Origin: Eulemur rufifrons
Lineage: Eukaryota > Chordata > Mammalia > Primates > Lemuridae
Direction of reading: 5' to 3'
Assembly: GCF_041146395.1 (NCBI RefSeq)
Contig: NC_091002.1
Location: 6,938,501 to 7,002,500, forward strand
Length of the DNA stretch: 64,000 nucleotides
Shown: one piece after another, positions 1 to 51,984 of the stretch
How the letters are laid out: each line of letters begins with the position of its first letter
How positions within the stretch are numbered: position 1 is the stretch's first letter
Notes under the pieces: generated by a model
Told to the model about the DNA's origin: nothing
Seen by the model: only the letters and a program-made list of their open reading frames with translations
Databases searched by the model: none
Made by a program: the position numbers and the translations under genes

Positions 1-412
1 ATGAGTGGATTAATAAAATGTGATACATGTATACCGTGGAATAATACTCAACTACAAAAAAGAATGGTGATCTAGTACTTCTTATGTGATCCTAGATAGA
101 GATTGAGCCCATCCTTTTAAGTAAGGTATCAGAAGGATGGAAAAACATGCACCACATATACTCACTATCAAATTGGTACTAACTGATAAACACTAAGGTG
201 CTCACAGGGTAGTAATACTCACTGGGTGCTGGGCAGGTGGAGGGGCAGAGGACTGAGGGGAGTAAACCCACAGCTAATGGAAATGGGGTACACTGTATGG
301 GGGAAGGACATTCTTATAGCCCTAGCTAGGGCGAGGCAAACAGTATTTCATGTAACCAAAATGTTTGTACCCCCAAAATATCCTGAATTAAAAAAATTAA
401 AATAAAAAAAGA
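1..412 (+). mobile_element. L1 3' end (ORF2 tail and 3'UTR), truncated by window edge
   Basis: It begins in typical L1 text (TGGAATAATACTCAACTAC..AAAGAATGG) and runs into a strepsirrhine-type L1 3'UTR ending ..AAAATGTTTGTACCCCC.. and an A-rich tail at about 385-412. Confidence 0.7.
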
Positions 413-1504
413 AACGATACTAAAAAAATAAAATTAATCTTAAAATTTTAAACTGTAGAAGAGAAATGCTTATGTGATGCAGAATTATGATGTATTTCTA
501 AGTACTATGATCATGTAAGAAAGAAACATAAAACCCTCCATTAAATTTCACCTTGTTTTCTTACTCCCATGTAAGCAACATACTCATAGCTCTAATTTCC
601 TATTTCCATCATATAGGACGGTAGTTAAAAATTGGAGAGAGCATCTACTATAAAGAAAATAAAGCTATGATTACCCAAATTGAAGATTTAAGAATCTTCA
701 AATACATCTACAATTGTCAAACAGGCCCCAATATTCACATAAGGAGTGGAGAGGGGACTACAAAATCAAGTCTACAGGATTTCTGAGTTTTGCAGATGAA
801 CAAATTTATGTGCAAGATATAACAACTATGAATACTAAACTTAATAAAGCTTCCTGAGAATAATATAAAATGTACCCAATGCCAGTTATATTTTTAAAAG
901 TAAACAACCATCTTCCAGAGATGAATGTGTATACTCTGTTGGCAGTCACTCCTTCTTTATAATGCTATGACAATAAGTAGTTTATTCTAGGGAACAATAA
1001 TCAATTATGATTGCATTCATGTGATGTATACATATGTGTGTCCATTATATGTAGAAATTATTGGCACAAGATAAATCACATGTCCAGAAATAAATAATTG
1101 TTCCATTTATTTCTTCAAGAGGGTTGCAGCTCAAAATTTACATTCTTATTTAATGGATACCGATTAAGAACCTCCTTTATATAACCTGAAATTTTAATTT
1201 AAATTAATGAAAAGATCAAATAAAATGTTTATTCCTTTCTCTATTTTCAAACAGATCTAAAATGACTGTCAAGATTATTTAAGTAAGTTATGGATATACA
1301 AAAGACAAGTTATAAACCTTAAAGAAGAAATGAAAGAGTCAAAAATTAATAATTCATAATATCAGATAAGGCCTAAAATATATTTCACTTTGCATTATCT
1401 GGGAACATAGGTTTTACTCGATTAAATATATTACTTTAATAATTTACTAGATTAAATGTATTACCTTAATAATTTTTTTAAAAATGAGCATTCATTTTTT
1501 TCCT

Positions 1505-1720
1505 TTTTAAATAGTTTTTAATTGAGCATAATAGATGTACAAATTTTGAAGGGACATAAATTTTGATACATTCCTAGAATCTTATCAGTGTAATTGAGAT
1601 ATGCATCATGTTAAATATTATCTGTTCTTTATGGCAGAATCATTTGAATTATTCTCTTATAGCTAGTTTTAAATGTACAATATATTAATTACAGTCACCC
1701 TTAACTTTCTTTTTGTTTTT
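1505..1720 (-). mobile_element. Old L1 3'UTR fragment
   Basis: Antisense similarity to the L1 3'UTR (GGTAATTGGGATATCCATCA-type text seen as TAATTGAGATATGCATCA, then TAGTTTTAAATGTACAATAT). Boundaries are approximate. The flanks (413-1504 and 1721-2222) hold nothing else I recognise. Confidence 0.45.
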
Positions 1721-2222
1721 CATTAAAACAATCTATAAGTCTTTTAAAAGAATATCAGCCTCTTTTTCATTGCCTTTCTTTTCTTGATTTGCATGAAAAC
1801 AATTTCTAACATACCTTACAATACAGAGAGTTCCTGCTCTCATTTACCTCCACTATTTCTGTTATCTTTTCATAATAATTTGTGTCATCTTGACTCTCTT
1901 AATCAAACTTTGTGTTTATCTTGCCCTTCCTCCATGAATTCTTCCCCGTCATCCCCCTCTTCATTTCCACATTTGTGGAGCTGCTCTTTTGGGTGCTTTC
2001 TAATTCCTTCCTTCCTTCTACAATTTCTAACCTAAGAATTGTTTACTCCCCTCACCTTTTACAAATCTCAATCCTGTCCATCCTTCCTTTTGTTATTACA
2101 TTTGTTTTCTATTATGGCCCTGAGGAGGTCCATTTCTTTACAGTATTTTTGTCAGCATTATGAGGATGGGGGAGGGGTACATAAAAATACGGGGGAGAAA
2201 AGTTTTTCAAATAATAACTTGC

Positions 2223-41665
<39,443 letters not shown>

Positions 41666-41802
41666 GGTGGCGGCTGCAGGCTTCGAAGGAACCTCAGCCC
41701 ACCCTCACCCCCCACCCCACCCCAACCCACCCCTCTGCTTATTCCCCGCCTCGGGAGTCCAGTGCAATGAAGACAACCCGATCTGACCACGACCTCCAAC
41801 AA

Positions 41803-41812
41803 GGGAAATCCC
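41803..41812. promoter_or_regulatory. kappaB-like palindrome in the 5' region
   Basis: GGGAAATCCC fits the GGGRNNYYCC kappaB pattern, about 140 bp upstream of the start codon. A RUNX-like GTGGTCA on the minus strand (41785-41791) lies about 120-126 bp upstream of the ATG, in the same distance range as the human 5'UTR segment mutated in thrombocytopenia 2. Single short matches can arise by chance. Confidence 0.3.
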
Positions 41813-41927
41813 GGTTTCCAATTTCTGACAGGAGCAAATCGCCAGGCAGCTCCAAGCACAGCCAAGCAACCGCACTGCCAGAACCGTTAAAGCAAGTGCG
41901 CATGTGCGCATGAGAAGGAGACGTCAC

Positions 41928-41939
41928 TGCGCGTGCGCA
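41928..41939 (-). promoter_or_regulatory. NRF1 consensus site
   Basis: TGCGCACGCGCA on the gene strand matches YGCGCAYGCGCR exactly, about 265 bp upstream of the ATG and next to a CRE-like site at 41920-41927. NRF1 and CREB/ATF sites are typical of CpG-island promoters of housekeeping and centrosomal genes. Binding is an inference. Confidence 0.6.
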
Positions 41940-42147
41940 CAACCGCCAGCGGGAAACCGTCACCCCAGTGACTCACTCCAGAGCACGTGGACTCGGGGCT
42001 GTTTTGTCTCCGCTGCCGGCGTGGCCTGCATGTGTGGCTGCAACTTGGGCCCCTAAGAGGGCTGGCGGAGCTCACCCCGGGGCTGCCTCAGGGTCGCTGA
42101 GGGTGGCACCCGCTGCGCCTGTGGGTTAGCAGCCAACTGAACTCTTT

Positions 42148-42510
42148 GCTGACCATGGCTATAAAATTACAGACTCTAAATAAAGCTGTCTATTTTTCCA
42201 AATCTTTCTATCAGAAAATGTGTTTTTGTTTTGAATACCTAAAGCTGGTGCAGACAATTACTTTTCAGTATGAGTGGTTGGAAAAGAGGCTGTCAATGGA
42301 GAGGTAGAATAAAATATGATCCTCCAAGATTTGGAAAAATAGACAGCTTTCCCATTGTTGGGTGATGGCATTTGGGCCTGAGTCTGGTTAAAGTCCCTGA
42401 CCTGGTGTTGGTCATATAGGAAGGGTCACAGGGAACTGGCAGGGGTAGACTCCTGTGGCCTTTTGGTCTCCCTCTGCTGACCATGGCTATAAAATTATAG
42501 ACTCTAAATA
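42148..42510. repeat. Mosaic of one direct and one inverted repeat next to the CpG island
   Basis: Direct copies of GCTGACCATGGCTATAAAAT (about 35 bp in all, one mismatch) lie at 42148-42181 and 42476-42510. Immediately after the first is a 25-bp arm (42182-42206) whose perfect reverse complement lies at 42326-42350. The 59-bp block 42148-42206 can thus be read as a composite of two downstream segments, one copied in reverse. Confidence 0.8.
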
Positions 42511-43965
42511 AGATACGCACATCTCATTGATACCTTGAAGCTGAAAAAAAAAAATCAGTTAAGACCCAAAGATTGCCTGGCCACAAAATATCTCAAAGCA
42601 AGCTTGGGCTCTTATTTCCGGAACTTTCTTCTTCCCCTTTTACAATTCGTCCTCTTAAACGTTCCCTTAGCTAAACTCTTCTTTTTACAAAATCCTTAGC
42701 TATTCTGGCAGACTGCTTATTAAAAACAGAAACCCTCTTGAAAACCAGCAGATTTTTTTTAAGAAATATTTTTGCCATTCATACTTTTTTTAAAAGTAAA
42801 ATATAAAATTCCTATAAAGACACCCTCCCTATACTAAAAGAAATGGTGACATTATTATCTTCAAGGACAAAGAATTGAGTCCAAGAAACTACTGTCAGAC
42901 CTTGTTAGAAGAACTCTTATGTTTTCAGCCTTCTCACATATTTCAGTCACATTTTCACAGTTAACTGTTGTTTGTACAATCCAGTATATTGATAACTGAA
43001 TCAAACTGCTTTACCCAAAATTTGGTGCACTAAAACCATCTTTTGGTACTTGAGGGCAGTTTTATCTAATATTGCTTAAAATGACCTGCTGTAAACTCTA
43101 AGACTAAGTTTTTCCACTACCATTACTTCCTAATCAAAACTTTCCAGCTCCATCAAACCTTACTAGTGCCAATGAATATATAACATTTCTGGTTTTTATA
43201 AAACTTCCAAACTTCTCTTTGTTTTCAGACATACCAAAGACCACTCAGTCTGCATGTATGCCTAGAGTTGCACTTCTTCTTTCCCAAATAAAAAATTAAA
43301 TTTAGAGATTCATCTCTATATTTTTATTTTGACTTTGACAGTGTCAGGGCCATTTCTTTCCTTGGTGTTTGGGAAATGTTGAGTTCCTGCTCTAGGAGAG
43401 AGCACAGAGAGTTGACTGGCTATTTGGGGATGAATAGGGGAACCAATAGACTATAGGATCAAGTAATATCAGGTGGTATTCCAATCAAGTCCCTTCTGCT
43501 TACTACCTCCCAAGTTTCTAAGAATAGAAGACAAGGGTGTCTTATATGGCCATACACTTCTCATTCAAGCCTTGGGACCCAAATTCCAGCCAGGAAGGTA
43601 GCAGAGCTCCCGGCCCAAGAATGTCTGACTGAAACAGGGGCTAGCTAGATCCCAGATTGTGCAGGTTCAGTTTACATCTGCTATGATGTACCCTCCTAAC
43701 CACACAATATAGGTACTAGTTTTAGCCACCAGTATCATCCATTCCCCTGGGCTAACAGTGTCCAGCAGTCTGCCTGTGACCTGGTTTTCCTTGCCTGACA
43801 CTTGCTGTGGAGTCCAGAATGGTTTATCAAATCAGACCTCTGTTTTCCATGTTCCATGTACTTATGGAAGAAGCCTTGGGGACCTAGCTTCAAAGTTATT
43901 TCCAAGCCAGGTGTTCTTAAGGCCTATTTATTGTTTTCCCTGGATCCAGCTGAAAATGGCCCAAA
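42270..43965 (+). repeat. LTR-like block A of a diverged direct pair
   Basis: Shares ordered segments with 44245-45510: GAGGTAGA.., GGGTCACAGGGAACTGGCAG, GTTGAGTTCCTGCTCTAGGA + GAGAGCACAGAGAGTTGACT, TATCAGGTGGTATTCCAATC, ..CAGTGTCCAGCAGTCTGCC, TTCCATGTACTTATGGAAGA. Identity by eye is moderate (about three quarters). Open frames at 43758-44191 lie in or just past it and are not supported. Confidence 0.6.
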
Positions 43966-44244
43966 CAGGCTTAATCTGGACTGTGTAGCGTTCTGGTCCA
44001 ATATCCAGGCACCCAAAAGCCAAAAGGTCATCAGTGCACTTCTAACCAACCCGGTTTTGCTGTTCTTCCAGCCCAGTACCATTTTACCCACCTACACTTT
44101 CAATGCCCCCAGCCTATCTTGGCGGTTTAGACCTTGTTCTTCTGTCTCTCCATGGAAAGCATTTTCTCCACCCACCCATTCTGAGACATAATTATCTGCA
44201 GCCCTCTTAAGTGTTAAAAAGAAAAGCACCTATCCTGATTGAAA

Positions 44245-45680
44245 AGTTCAGAGGTAGACAGCATTCCTACTTGGAAGATGATGGCACATTACTTAAAGTT
44301 GCAGGCCTGGTGTTTGCCATCAGGGATGGGTCACATGAAACTGGCAGGAAAAGATACCTGTGGCCTTTTTGTCTCCTTTAGCTGAGACTAGGTGGCTGGA
44401 GGGACAAACACAAATGTGTTTGGCTTCTTTACATAATATGTGTGTGTATATATGTATGTTTCCTTTTACATGTATATGTATACATATATGTAACCATATG
44501 ACATCTATGTATGTATGTATCTATATATATGTGCATATGTGTGTATGTGCACATATACTTCTCTCCCATACGGAGAAAGACCACCAAAGAGTGGTAGGCA
44601 GGGCTATGAAGTTGCATGTATAAATATCTATATTTTAGTTTATATTTTATATGTTGGTGCTTATATTTATATATGTTACATATTTAATTATGTATTTAAT
44701 ACTATGCATATTGTGTGTATACATATTTATTTCTAGTTATTTGGTTGTTTTGTTCCCTGTGTACATGGGAAAACTTCAAAATGATAGACTGTGCTTCACT
44801 GTTTCTTGAGAGCACTGTTTCCTGCACACTGAGATGCCCCCTCGTGTTACTCCTCTGCTTTATGTGAAAACTGCAACTGTGTGTGGGCTGTGAGTTTCAG
44901 AGTCTTTTCTTCTCTTGGTATTTGGAAAAAGTTGAGCTCGTGCTCTGGGAGAGAGCACAGAGAGTTGACTTGTTTGGGGGTGAATATGGGTGCCAAAAAG
45001 CGTTTGAGATCATGTATTATCAGGTGGTCTTCAAATTAAGTCCCCTTTGGTTGCTACCTCCTGAGATTCTGAGAATAGAAGAGAAGGGACTTCCGGCATG
45101 GTCATACTCTTCTGATACTAGCCTTTGAAAACAATGGTCAGCTGGAAAGCTCCTGGTCCAAGGCCCCATGCCAGCAAAAGGCCTCAGGGCTCCATATAGC
45201 TTCCCAGCTTGCAGTTCGTCTCTGCCAGGGTGGACCAGCCTTGACCCACAAGATAGGCACTCCTTTGGCCACTGGCATCATCCATCCACCTCGGCTGCCA
45301 ATGTCCAACAATCTGCCCCTAACCTGGTTTCCTTGACCTGCCAGCTACTTTAAAGTCAAGAAAATCTGTCAAGTCAGTCTTCTGTTTTCTATGCCTAATG
45401 TACTTATGCAAGAGGCCTCAGACACCTATATTTGAGTTTATTTCCAATCAGGTATTCTTCATGCCTGTCTATAGGTTTCCTTAGATCCAAATGGAAAAGG
45501 CCAGAGCCACCGTGCCCACCCTCTTTGTGCTTTTTTCCTTTGCTGATTTTCTTCTGTGTTCTTTTGCTGTAATAAATCAAAACTATGAGTATAACAGCTT
45601 GTCTGAGTTCTGAGAGAGTCCTTCTAGTGAATTCCTGAACCTGAGGGCTGTCTTAGGGACCCCGACAACAGGGCTGTTTG
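44245..45680 (+). mobile_element. LTR-like block B with LTR-type 3' end
   Basis: Second copy of the block. It ends with CTGTAATAAATCAAAACTAT (polyadenylation signal), ..CTGAGAGAGTCCTTCTAGTG and GGGCTGTCTTAGGGACCCCG, the U5-like end of an ERVL-type LTR (MER21-like in my recollection). A TA/TG-rich stretch (44430-44740) interrupts it. Confidence 0.5.
44430..44740 (+). repeat. TG/TA-rich simple repeat
   Basis: Long run of ATGTGTGTGTATATATGTAT-like dinucleotide variants; the open frames over it are low complexity. Confidence 0.8.
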
Positions 45681-46079
45681 CAGTGAATGTGTACAATTTA
45701 TTGTGGTAGATAGAATGTTGCTCCCAGCTTTTCGCCACCTCCAGCCACACTCTTTTGCCCCATGACTTTGGGTGCCTGCCCCGGAGCAGACCATGTCTAC
45801 CTCCCTGCCCACTCCACGCTGGACGACCAGCAGATGTCAGCAGGAGCCTCCAAGACAAGGCCCTAGATGGGTTGTGTACTTCTGCCACCCACCATGACCC
45901 CTAGAAGAGCAAGCCCCAGGTAGCTGCCGATCCTGAGTGGGAAGATGAAGCAGACCCGAGCGCCACCAACAGCCTGAAGCCACTGAGACTGTTGCCAGCA
46001 GCCCAGCCCTTCCTGTTTTCAGACACATCTGTACCCCTGTCCCCAGGCTCACTGCAGACCAGCGTTCTGAGAGAGTCCT

Positions 46080-46170
46080 TAAAAGCACCAAGTTCTTTCC
46101 TGCCTCAGGACTTTGCATCTGCTGTCCCCTATGCCTGGAATGCTCATTCCGTCCACTTTTTGCACAACTA
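46080..46170 (+). repeat. L2 fragment
   Basis: TTTCCTGCCTCAGGACTTTG.. CTATGCCTGGAATGCTCATT is a diagnostic L2 segment. Confidence 0.8.
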
Positions 46171-46599
46171 ACAGCCTCCACGAGGTGGGGCTCACAGATG
46201 GGCACCATGGCAGGAACTCAACATGGGTGCCAAGGTGGTCATAGAGCAGCCAAACAGGGCCCCTGAGCTGCCCAGCAGGTCCCTCCCAGGCCCGGTGCCT
46301 CAGAGGCAGAGCCGCCATGCATGCCTCCCCAATCCGCTGTGTGTGCATCCCCCACAGCCTCCAAGGAGCTCCCACCTGGCACACCCTGACCTCCCAGCTC
46401 CCCAAGCTCTAACTCAGCAGGGAGCAGGCAGGTCAATGGAGAGCTCGGTTGCGGGTGTGAGGGGAGGACAGAGCCCCCCACCTGACTCACCCTTTCTCGT
46501 CCCCTCCTCCTCCAGTTGCCTTCTCTGACCCCCACGGGCCCCCAGCTCAGACCATGCCCCTCTTCCTGGCTTTCTTCCAGGGAGGTCACGAAAGACAGG

Positions 46600-46790
46600 C
46601 ACCTGTGGATGGAGAACAGGAGGGAGTCGTGCAGGTATCTGGGGAAAGAACCTTCTAGGTGGAGGGAATAGCAAGGGCAAAGCCCTAGGGAGCATGTGGT
46701 GGGCCTGACAGAGAACCTTTGAGGAGTCAGGGTGGGTGGAGTGGAGCAAGCAGGGGAGGGTGTGGAGTGGCCACTGAAGGGACAGGACAG
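46600..46790 (-). repeat. L2 fragment, antisense
   Basis: TAGGTGGAGGGAATAGCAAG.. GGGCAAAGCCCTAGGGAGCA is the reverse complement of the same L2 segment. Confidence 0.65.
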
Positions 46791-48150
46791 ATTGAGCCCA
46801 GACATCCTGGTTGCCAGGACCACCCACGGATGCTAGGCGAGGACCTGCAAGACCAGGTCCGGCTCCAGGAGGGGCACGAGCCTTCCCCAAAGCCCGCGGG
46901 TTGAGCGCACACAGGGGCATGGCTAGGGCCCTGCCGGCGCTCCTCCCTCCAGTGCAGCGGAGTTAGGAGTCACCCTGCTCCTTGTCCTGTGTACGGAGCT
47001 CATCCATTCGCCTCATAGGACTCTTGGGAAACAGACAAGTGGGGGAAGAAACTGGAAATGGCCCCAATGGTGTATTTGAGCAGCTTGCAGCCACCATCAC
47101 ATTTGTTCCTGAAAGGCAGACAAGGCAGAGAAGATCCCGGAACCCATTTAAGAGTCTGAGACCTGAGCCCAAGGTGGGCTACTGGCAGGCTGAGGGTCAC
47201 ATGGAGTAGAGAAGGGGTCTCTGGAGTTTGGTGAGGAAGTATTCAGGCAATACCGTCCCAGTCTGGGTCACCCAGCTCACGCCATTCTGTGGTGTGAGCA
47301 GGGGGACCCCCGCCTGGGTCCCTACCTCTTACCCTCCCGGGACAGGACACTTGCTCTCCCCATCAGTGGAAGCGGGGCCAGCTCTGGGGCTGCAGGCAGT
47401 GGGGACACATCCCAGGGAGGGCCAGATCCCTGAGAGTGGAAGAGCAGTGGGCACAGGACCCTCAGGGTGGGGGCTGGCCTTGGGAGGGCCCTGAGGCCAC
47501 ACTGCCACAGTGGCCAGCCCTGTGCCCACCCTTAGCTCTGCTGAAGGAAGACCCCTGACATGTGCCCAGAATAATTTGGCTGAGTGATCAAAATTCTCAT
47601 TCTGCAGGATTTGTATTCAGTTGCCGGTGGTTGCGGGTACCTCGGGTGGCTTGACACATGGACAGAGCACAGGTCATCTGACACCAAGGGCCCGAGCAGA
47701 GCAGAGGATGTGAGCCCCAGTCAGTTCAGAGACTTTGTGCTGGGCTGCGGGGTGCTTGGGGTGCACCTCCGGCCCATGGTGCCACCAGCGGGACCTCAGA
47801 CCTCAGGGGCTGGTGCAGGCCCTCCCTGTGAGTGTCCACAAGGGGGCAATGTGGACCTGCCAGCGTGGGGACCAGAGCTCAGGCTAGCGTAGGCGAGGGT
47901 GCAACCCACCCTCACCCCACTCCAGCTCACGGCTGAGCCCCGGGTGCCCAGTCCCCTGTCACGAACCCTGGGCGCCCGCACACACCAAGGCCTGGCTGTT
48001 CCTGGGCACGGGCAGCTGCTGCTGGCCCCAAGTGCCTCTTCACTGTACTCCACAGCCTTGTTGGTCTCCAGGTTGTCTGCGAGGTGAAGGCACGCCATCT
48101 GCTCTCTCCAGCCAGGCAGGACGACAGACGACAGATGTCTGAGGGATGCC
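46791..48150. other. GC-rich region without recognised gene
   Basis: Base composition rises sharply here. Many overlapping open frames occur on both strands (45.8-48.4 kb), as expected in GC-rich noncoding DNA. None shows a recognisable domain, conserved motif or a plausible exon series. I assign no gene. Confidence 0.5.
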
Positions 48151-48159
48151 TCTGATATG

Positions 48160-49470
48160 GGAAGGTGGAACGGAGCAAACAGAAAAAGGACAACGGGAAG
48201 AAACAGAGACTGTGCTCGGAGGAGACAGCTTAGAAAACACCAGCACTAATATCCTCAAGAAGGAAAGAGAAGATGTTGTGTTGATGAGAAAAGAACTGGG
48301 TGCTATAAAGAAGGAACACTTAGAGAATATAAAGAGCTCTTGGAAATGAAAAATACAACCATGGACATGGAAAACCCAGGAGAACACTTGGCCCTGGAGT
48401 TCAAGACCAGCCTGGGCAACATGGCAAGACCCCATCTTAAAAAGAAAAACTTGAAAATGAGAGAAAAAAAGGAGAAAAAAGTATTAAAATACCAGTCTAG
48501 GTGGTCTAACATCTACATAATATATCTAGGAAGAGAGAACAAAGGGAGAAAATCATGAAAGAAATCATCCAAAAGAATTTTACAGAAATTAAATCCAAGT
48601 TTCCAGAGATCCTATGAATGTCCAGAGAGAAAGAATAGGTAATGTATAAATGACCAGCACCAGAATGCCTTTGGATTTCTCAACAACAAAACTAGAAGCT
48701 TGATGCCAATGGATGAAAGCTCTCAAAATACTGAAGTTAAATGATTTCTAACCCAGATTTTTGTACTCAGCTAAACCATTAATCATGAGTGAGGCTTTTT
48801 CAGAATAAGGCCTGAAAAAAATGTATGTCCCTATGCCCTTTCTTAGGAAGCTACTTGAGGGTATGCTCCATCAAAAAGAGGGAGTAAACCAAGAAAGAGG
48901 CAGTGATGGATCCAGGAAGCAGGGGACTCTATAGGAGAGAGGCATGAAGGGGTGCTGGTGAAGGGAGGTCTGGGGCTGGAGGCTGGGCCCCACGCTTGCA
49001 AAGCAGAGTCTCTTTCGAGTTGACACAATACTTGATACACTGCGATGCCTTAGAGGAGATTTGGACATTTGGCAGAATTTGGAGTTGAATTAGTAATAGA
49101 AAATTAAGCAAAATTTAAAAAACAGCATTTATGAACTCCAAAGGAAACAAAAAGTTGAGCAGGAAAAGAAAAGTTATCATGATATATTACGTGGCTCAGG
49201 TGTGAATAGGGTTTATGCAGTATCATCGTGGTGTAAACTGCAACTACTGATCTAAACCAAGTGATGATATAATGATATTGGAGGTCAGGAAGGAGTTGTG
49301 TGTTGTTTTAGGGATATGGAGGCAAAACCCGAAGAATGAGCTAAAAGTTGAAGGTGGTTGCCTCAGAGATGGAAACAAGGCATGGAGACGGCTGTGTTTA
49401 GAAAGAAGCCTTGTGACTCTTTAAATCAGGTGCATGTGTAACTGACAACAATAAAACCTAAATTGAAAAT
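48160..49470 (+). mobile_element. HAL1 retroelement remnant
   Basis: ORF1-like Lys/Glu-rich text (48160-48600), then GACCAGCACCAGAATGCCTT.., CTCAACAACAAAACTAGAAG, CAGGAAGCAGGGGACTC.., GAGGTCAGGAAGGAGTTGTG, GAGATGGAAACAAGGCATGG and ..CTGACAACAATAAAACC in the order I associate with HAL1. A short Alu piece sits at about 48390-48440. No intact frame. Confidence 0.6.
48390..48440 (+). repeat. Short Alu fragment within HAL1
   Basis: GTTCAAGACCAGCCTGGGCA ACATGGCAAGACCCC: about 50 bp of the Alu left arm in plus orientation. Confidence 0.7.
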
Positions 49471-49551
49471 ACACACTCAAACGAGTTATGTGCCCAGTTT
49501 TACCTTGTTGGTAAATTGGCAGGATGTGAACTTGTGCCTTGGGATCAGCTC

Positions 49552-49918
<367 letters not shown>

Positions 49919-50329
49919 TAGAACCTTCCTAAGTGTGGTATTGATAAGGAAGCTAATATTTTACCAATTTAGGTCTGTGCACACTGGTAAGGGAGCACCT
50001 CTCAGCAGCCTCCTGCCCTGAGCTCTGCTAACACAAGAGTGGAGCAGCGTTTCTGCCAGGGGGGTGCCAGTCACACTGCAATGGTGGTCATACAACACCA
50101 TGTCAACACGCACAGTCCTATCCTGCTAACACTTGGCCAGGGAGCATATTCGTGCAATTGGGTGATTCTCATTGACTGACCTTATAATAAGTAAATACAT
50201 GAATGTGTAGTAATAAAATGTTGCTTTTACCTGCTAGCATATATTAGTGTATCACTAAGTTTTATCTTCAATAAACAAAATGCTATCTCATTGTCCTCAT
50301 TCGTATTTATTTAATTACTAGTGAAGTAG

Positions 50330-50740
50330 AGCATTGTCTAATCTATTTTGTGCTGCTTATAACAGACTACCTGGGACTGGGTAATTGATACACAACAGAG
50401 ATTTATTTCTTACAATTCTGGAGTTTGGGAAGTCCAAGGCCGAGGGGCCCCCATCAGGCAAGGGCCTCCTTGTGGCATCATCCCATGGTAGAAGGTGGAA
50501 GGACAAGACAGCACATGTGGGAGACAGAAGGGAAAGGGGCCGAACTCATCCTTTTATCAGGAACCCGCTCCCACAATAATTAACCCACTCCAGCAATCAC
50601 GGCATTCACCCATTTGTGAGGGCAGAGCCCTCATGACCTACTCACCTCTTAAAGGTCCCACCTCTCAACACTGTTGCATTGGGGATTAAATATCCGACAC
50701 CTGAACTTTGGGGGACACATTCAAACCATAGCTAACATGT
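50330..50740 (-). mobile_element. MaLR LTR (MLT1/MST type), antisense
   Basis: CTACCTGGGACTGGGTAATT.., CTTACAATTCTGGAGTTTGG, CCCTCATGACCTACTCACC, CATTGGGGATTAAATATCC and ..CATTCAAACCATAGCTA are the reverse complement of the MLT1-like LTR. Confidence 0.8.
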
Positions 50741-50912
50741 TAAAAGTTGTCTTATTGGTCATTTATATATTTCTTTTTTTCAAACCACTATTTGTGCCCA
50801 TTTTCAACTGAAGGTAGAAACTTCTAAATAATTTATAAAAATGCTTTTTATATTTAGCCCTTGTTAATGGATGCATTTTGCACATAGTCCTTCCTAGTTT
50901 GTGTTTTTTTCT

Positions 50913-50998
50913 GTCTCTCTCTCTCTCTCTCTCTCTTTCTTTCCTTCCTTCCTTCCTTCCTTCTTTCTTTCTTTCTTTTCTTTCGTTCTTTCTTTCTT
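50913..50998 (+). repeat. (TC)n(TTCC)n(TTTC)n polypyrimidine tract
   Basis: Uninterrupted polypyrimidine run just 5' of an antisense Alu; the Lys/Arg/Glu-rich frame opposite (50763-51047) is an artefact of it. Confidence 0.9.
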
Positions 50999-51272
50999 GA
51001 CAAGGTCTTATTCTGTCCCCTAGGCTAGAGTGCAGTGACATCATCATAGCTCACTGCCACCTTAAACTCCTGGGCTAAAGCGATCCTCCTGCCTCCCCGT
51101 GTAGCTGGGAGGTGCGCACCACCACACTTGGCTAATTTTTCTATTTTGCATAGAGACAAGGTTTCACTCTTGCTCAAGCTGGTATCAAACCTCTGGCTTC
51201 AAGCAATCTTTCTTCCTCAGCCTCCCAAAGTGCTAGGATTACAGGTGTGAGCCACCACGCCTAGTCTTCATT
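50999..51272 (-). mobile_element. Old Alu, antisense
   Basis: GACAAGGTCTTATTCTGTCC .. GCCACCACGCCTAG; AluJ-like with a deletion near the middle. Confidence 0.88.
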
Positions 51273-51382
51273 TTTGCTTATGTTTTTTTTTTTATATTCA
51301 CTTTTTTTTTCTGGTCACTTTTGTGTTGCCATATCTACTGGCTCTTTCCTTTATACTGAAAAACTGGTTGTTTTTAACCTTT

Positions 51383-51723
51383 TTTTTTTTTTTTTTTTTT
51401 TTTGAGACAGAGTCTCACTCTGTTGCCCGGGCTAGAGTGAGTGCCGTGATGTCAGCCTAGCTCACAGCAACCTCAAACTCCTGGGCTCAAGCGATCCTCC
51501 TGCCTCAGCCTCCCGAGTAGCTGGGACTACAGGCATGCACCACCATGCCCGGCTAATTTTTTCTATATATATTTTTAGCTGTCCATATAATTTCTTTCTA
51601 TGTTTAGTAGAGATGGGGTCTCGCTCTTGCTCAGGCTGGTCTCGAACTCCTGAGCTCAAACGATCCGCCCACCTCGGCCTCCCAGAGTGCTAGGATTACA
51701 GGCGTGAGCCACCTCGCCCGGCC
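51383..51723 (-). mobile_element. Lemur Alu
   Basis: Complete. Duplication TGTTTTTAACCTTT (51369-51382 and 51724-51737). Confidence 0.95.
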
Positions 51724-51984
51724 TGTTTTTAACCTTTGATATTGTGCCTAGGAAGCCTACCTCATCCCCACAGTGTGTAACCATCTACATGTTCTTTAAA
51801 TATGTTTTGGGGTTCTTTTCTTACATGTTAAGTTTTTGATCTGTCTGAAATTTATTTTCGCATAAGATGTGTTAGGGTCTCTCTTCCTTTAATGGTTAGC
51901 TAGGCTTCCCAACATTATTTAAGAATGAGTTGAAATAAGCACACAAGACTTGGCCCTCAAATTTTTGCAAAATGAAACAAAACA

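Noticed and set aside
45583..48435. Many long overlapping open frames on both strands (up to 194 aa) in GC-rich DNA
   Set aside because: GC-rich sequence lacks stops by chance. No recognisable domain, no splice-consistent series, and L2 or Alu pieces run through them.
50913..50998. Regularly spaced short repeats, CRISPR-like at first sight
   Set aside because: Plain polypyrimidine microsatellite in a primate genome, no spacers.
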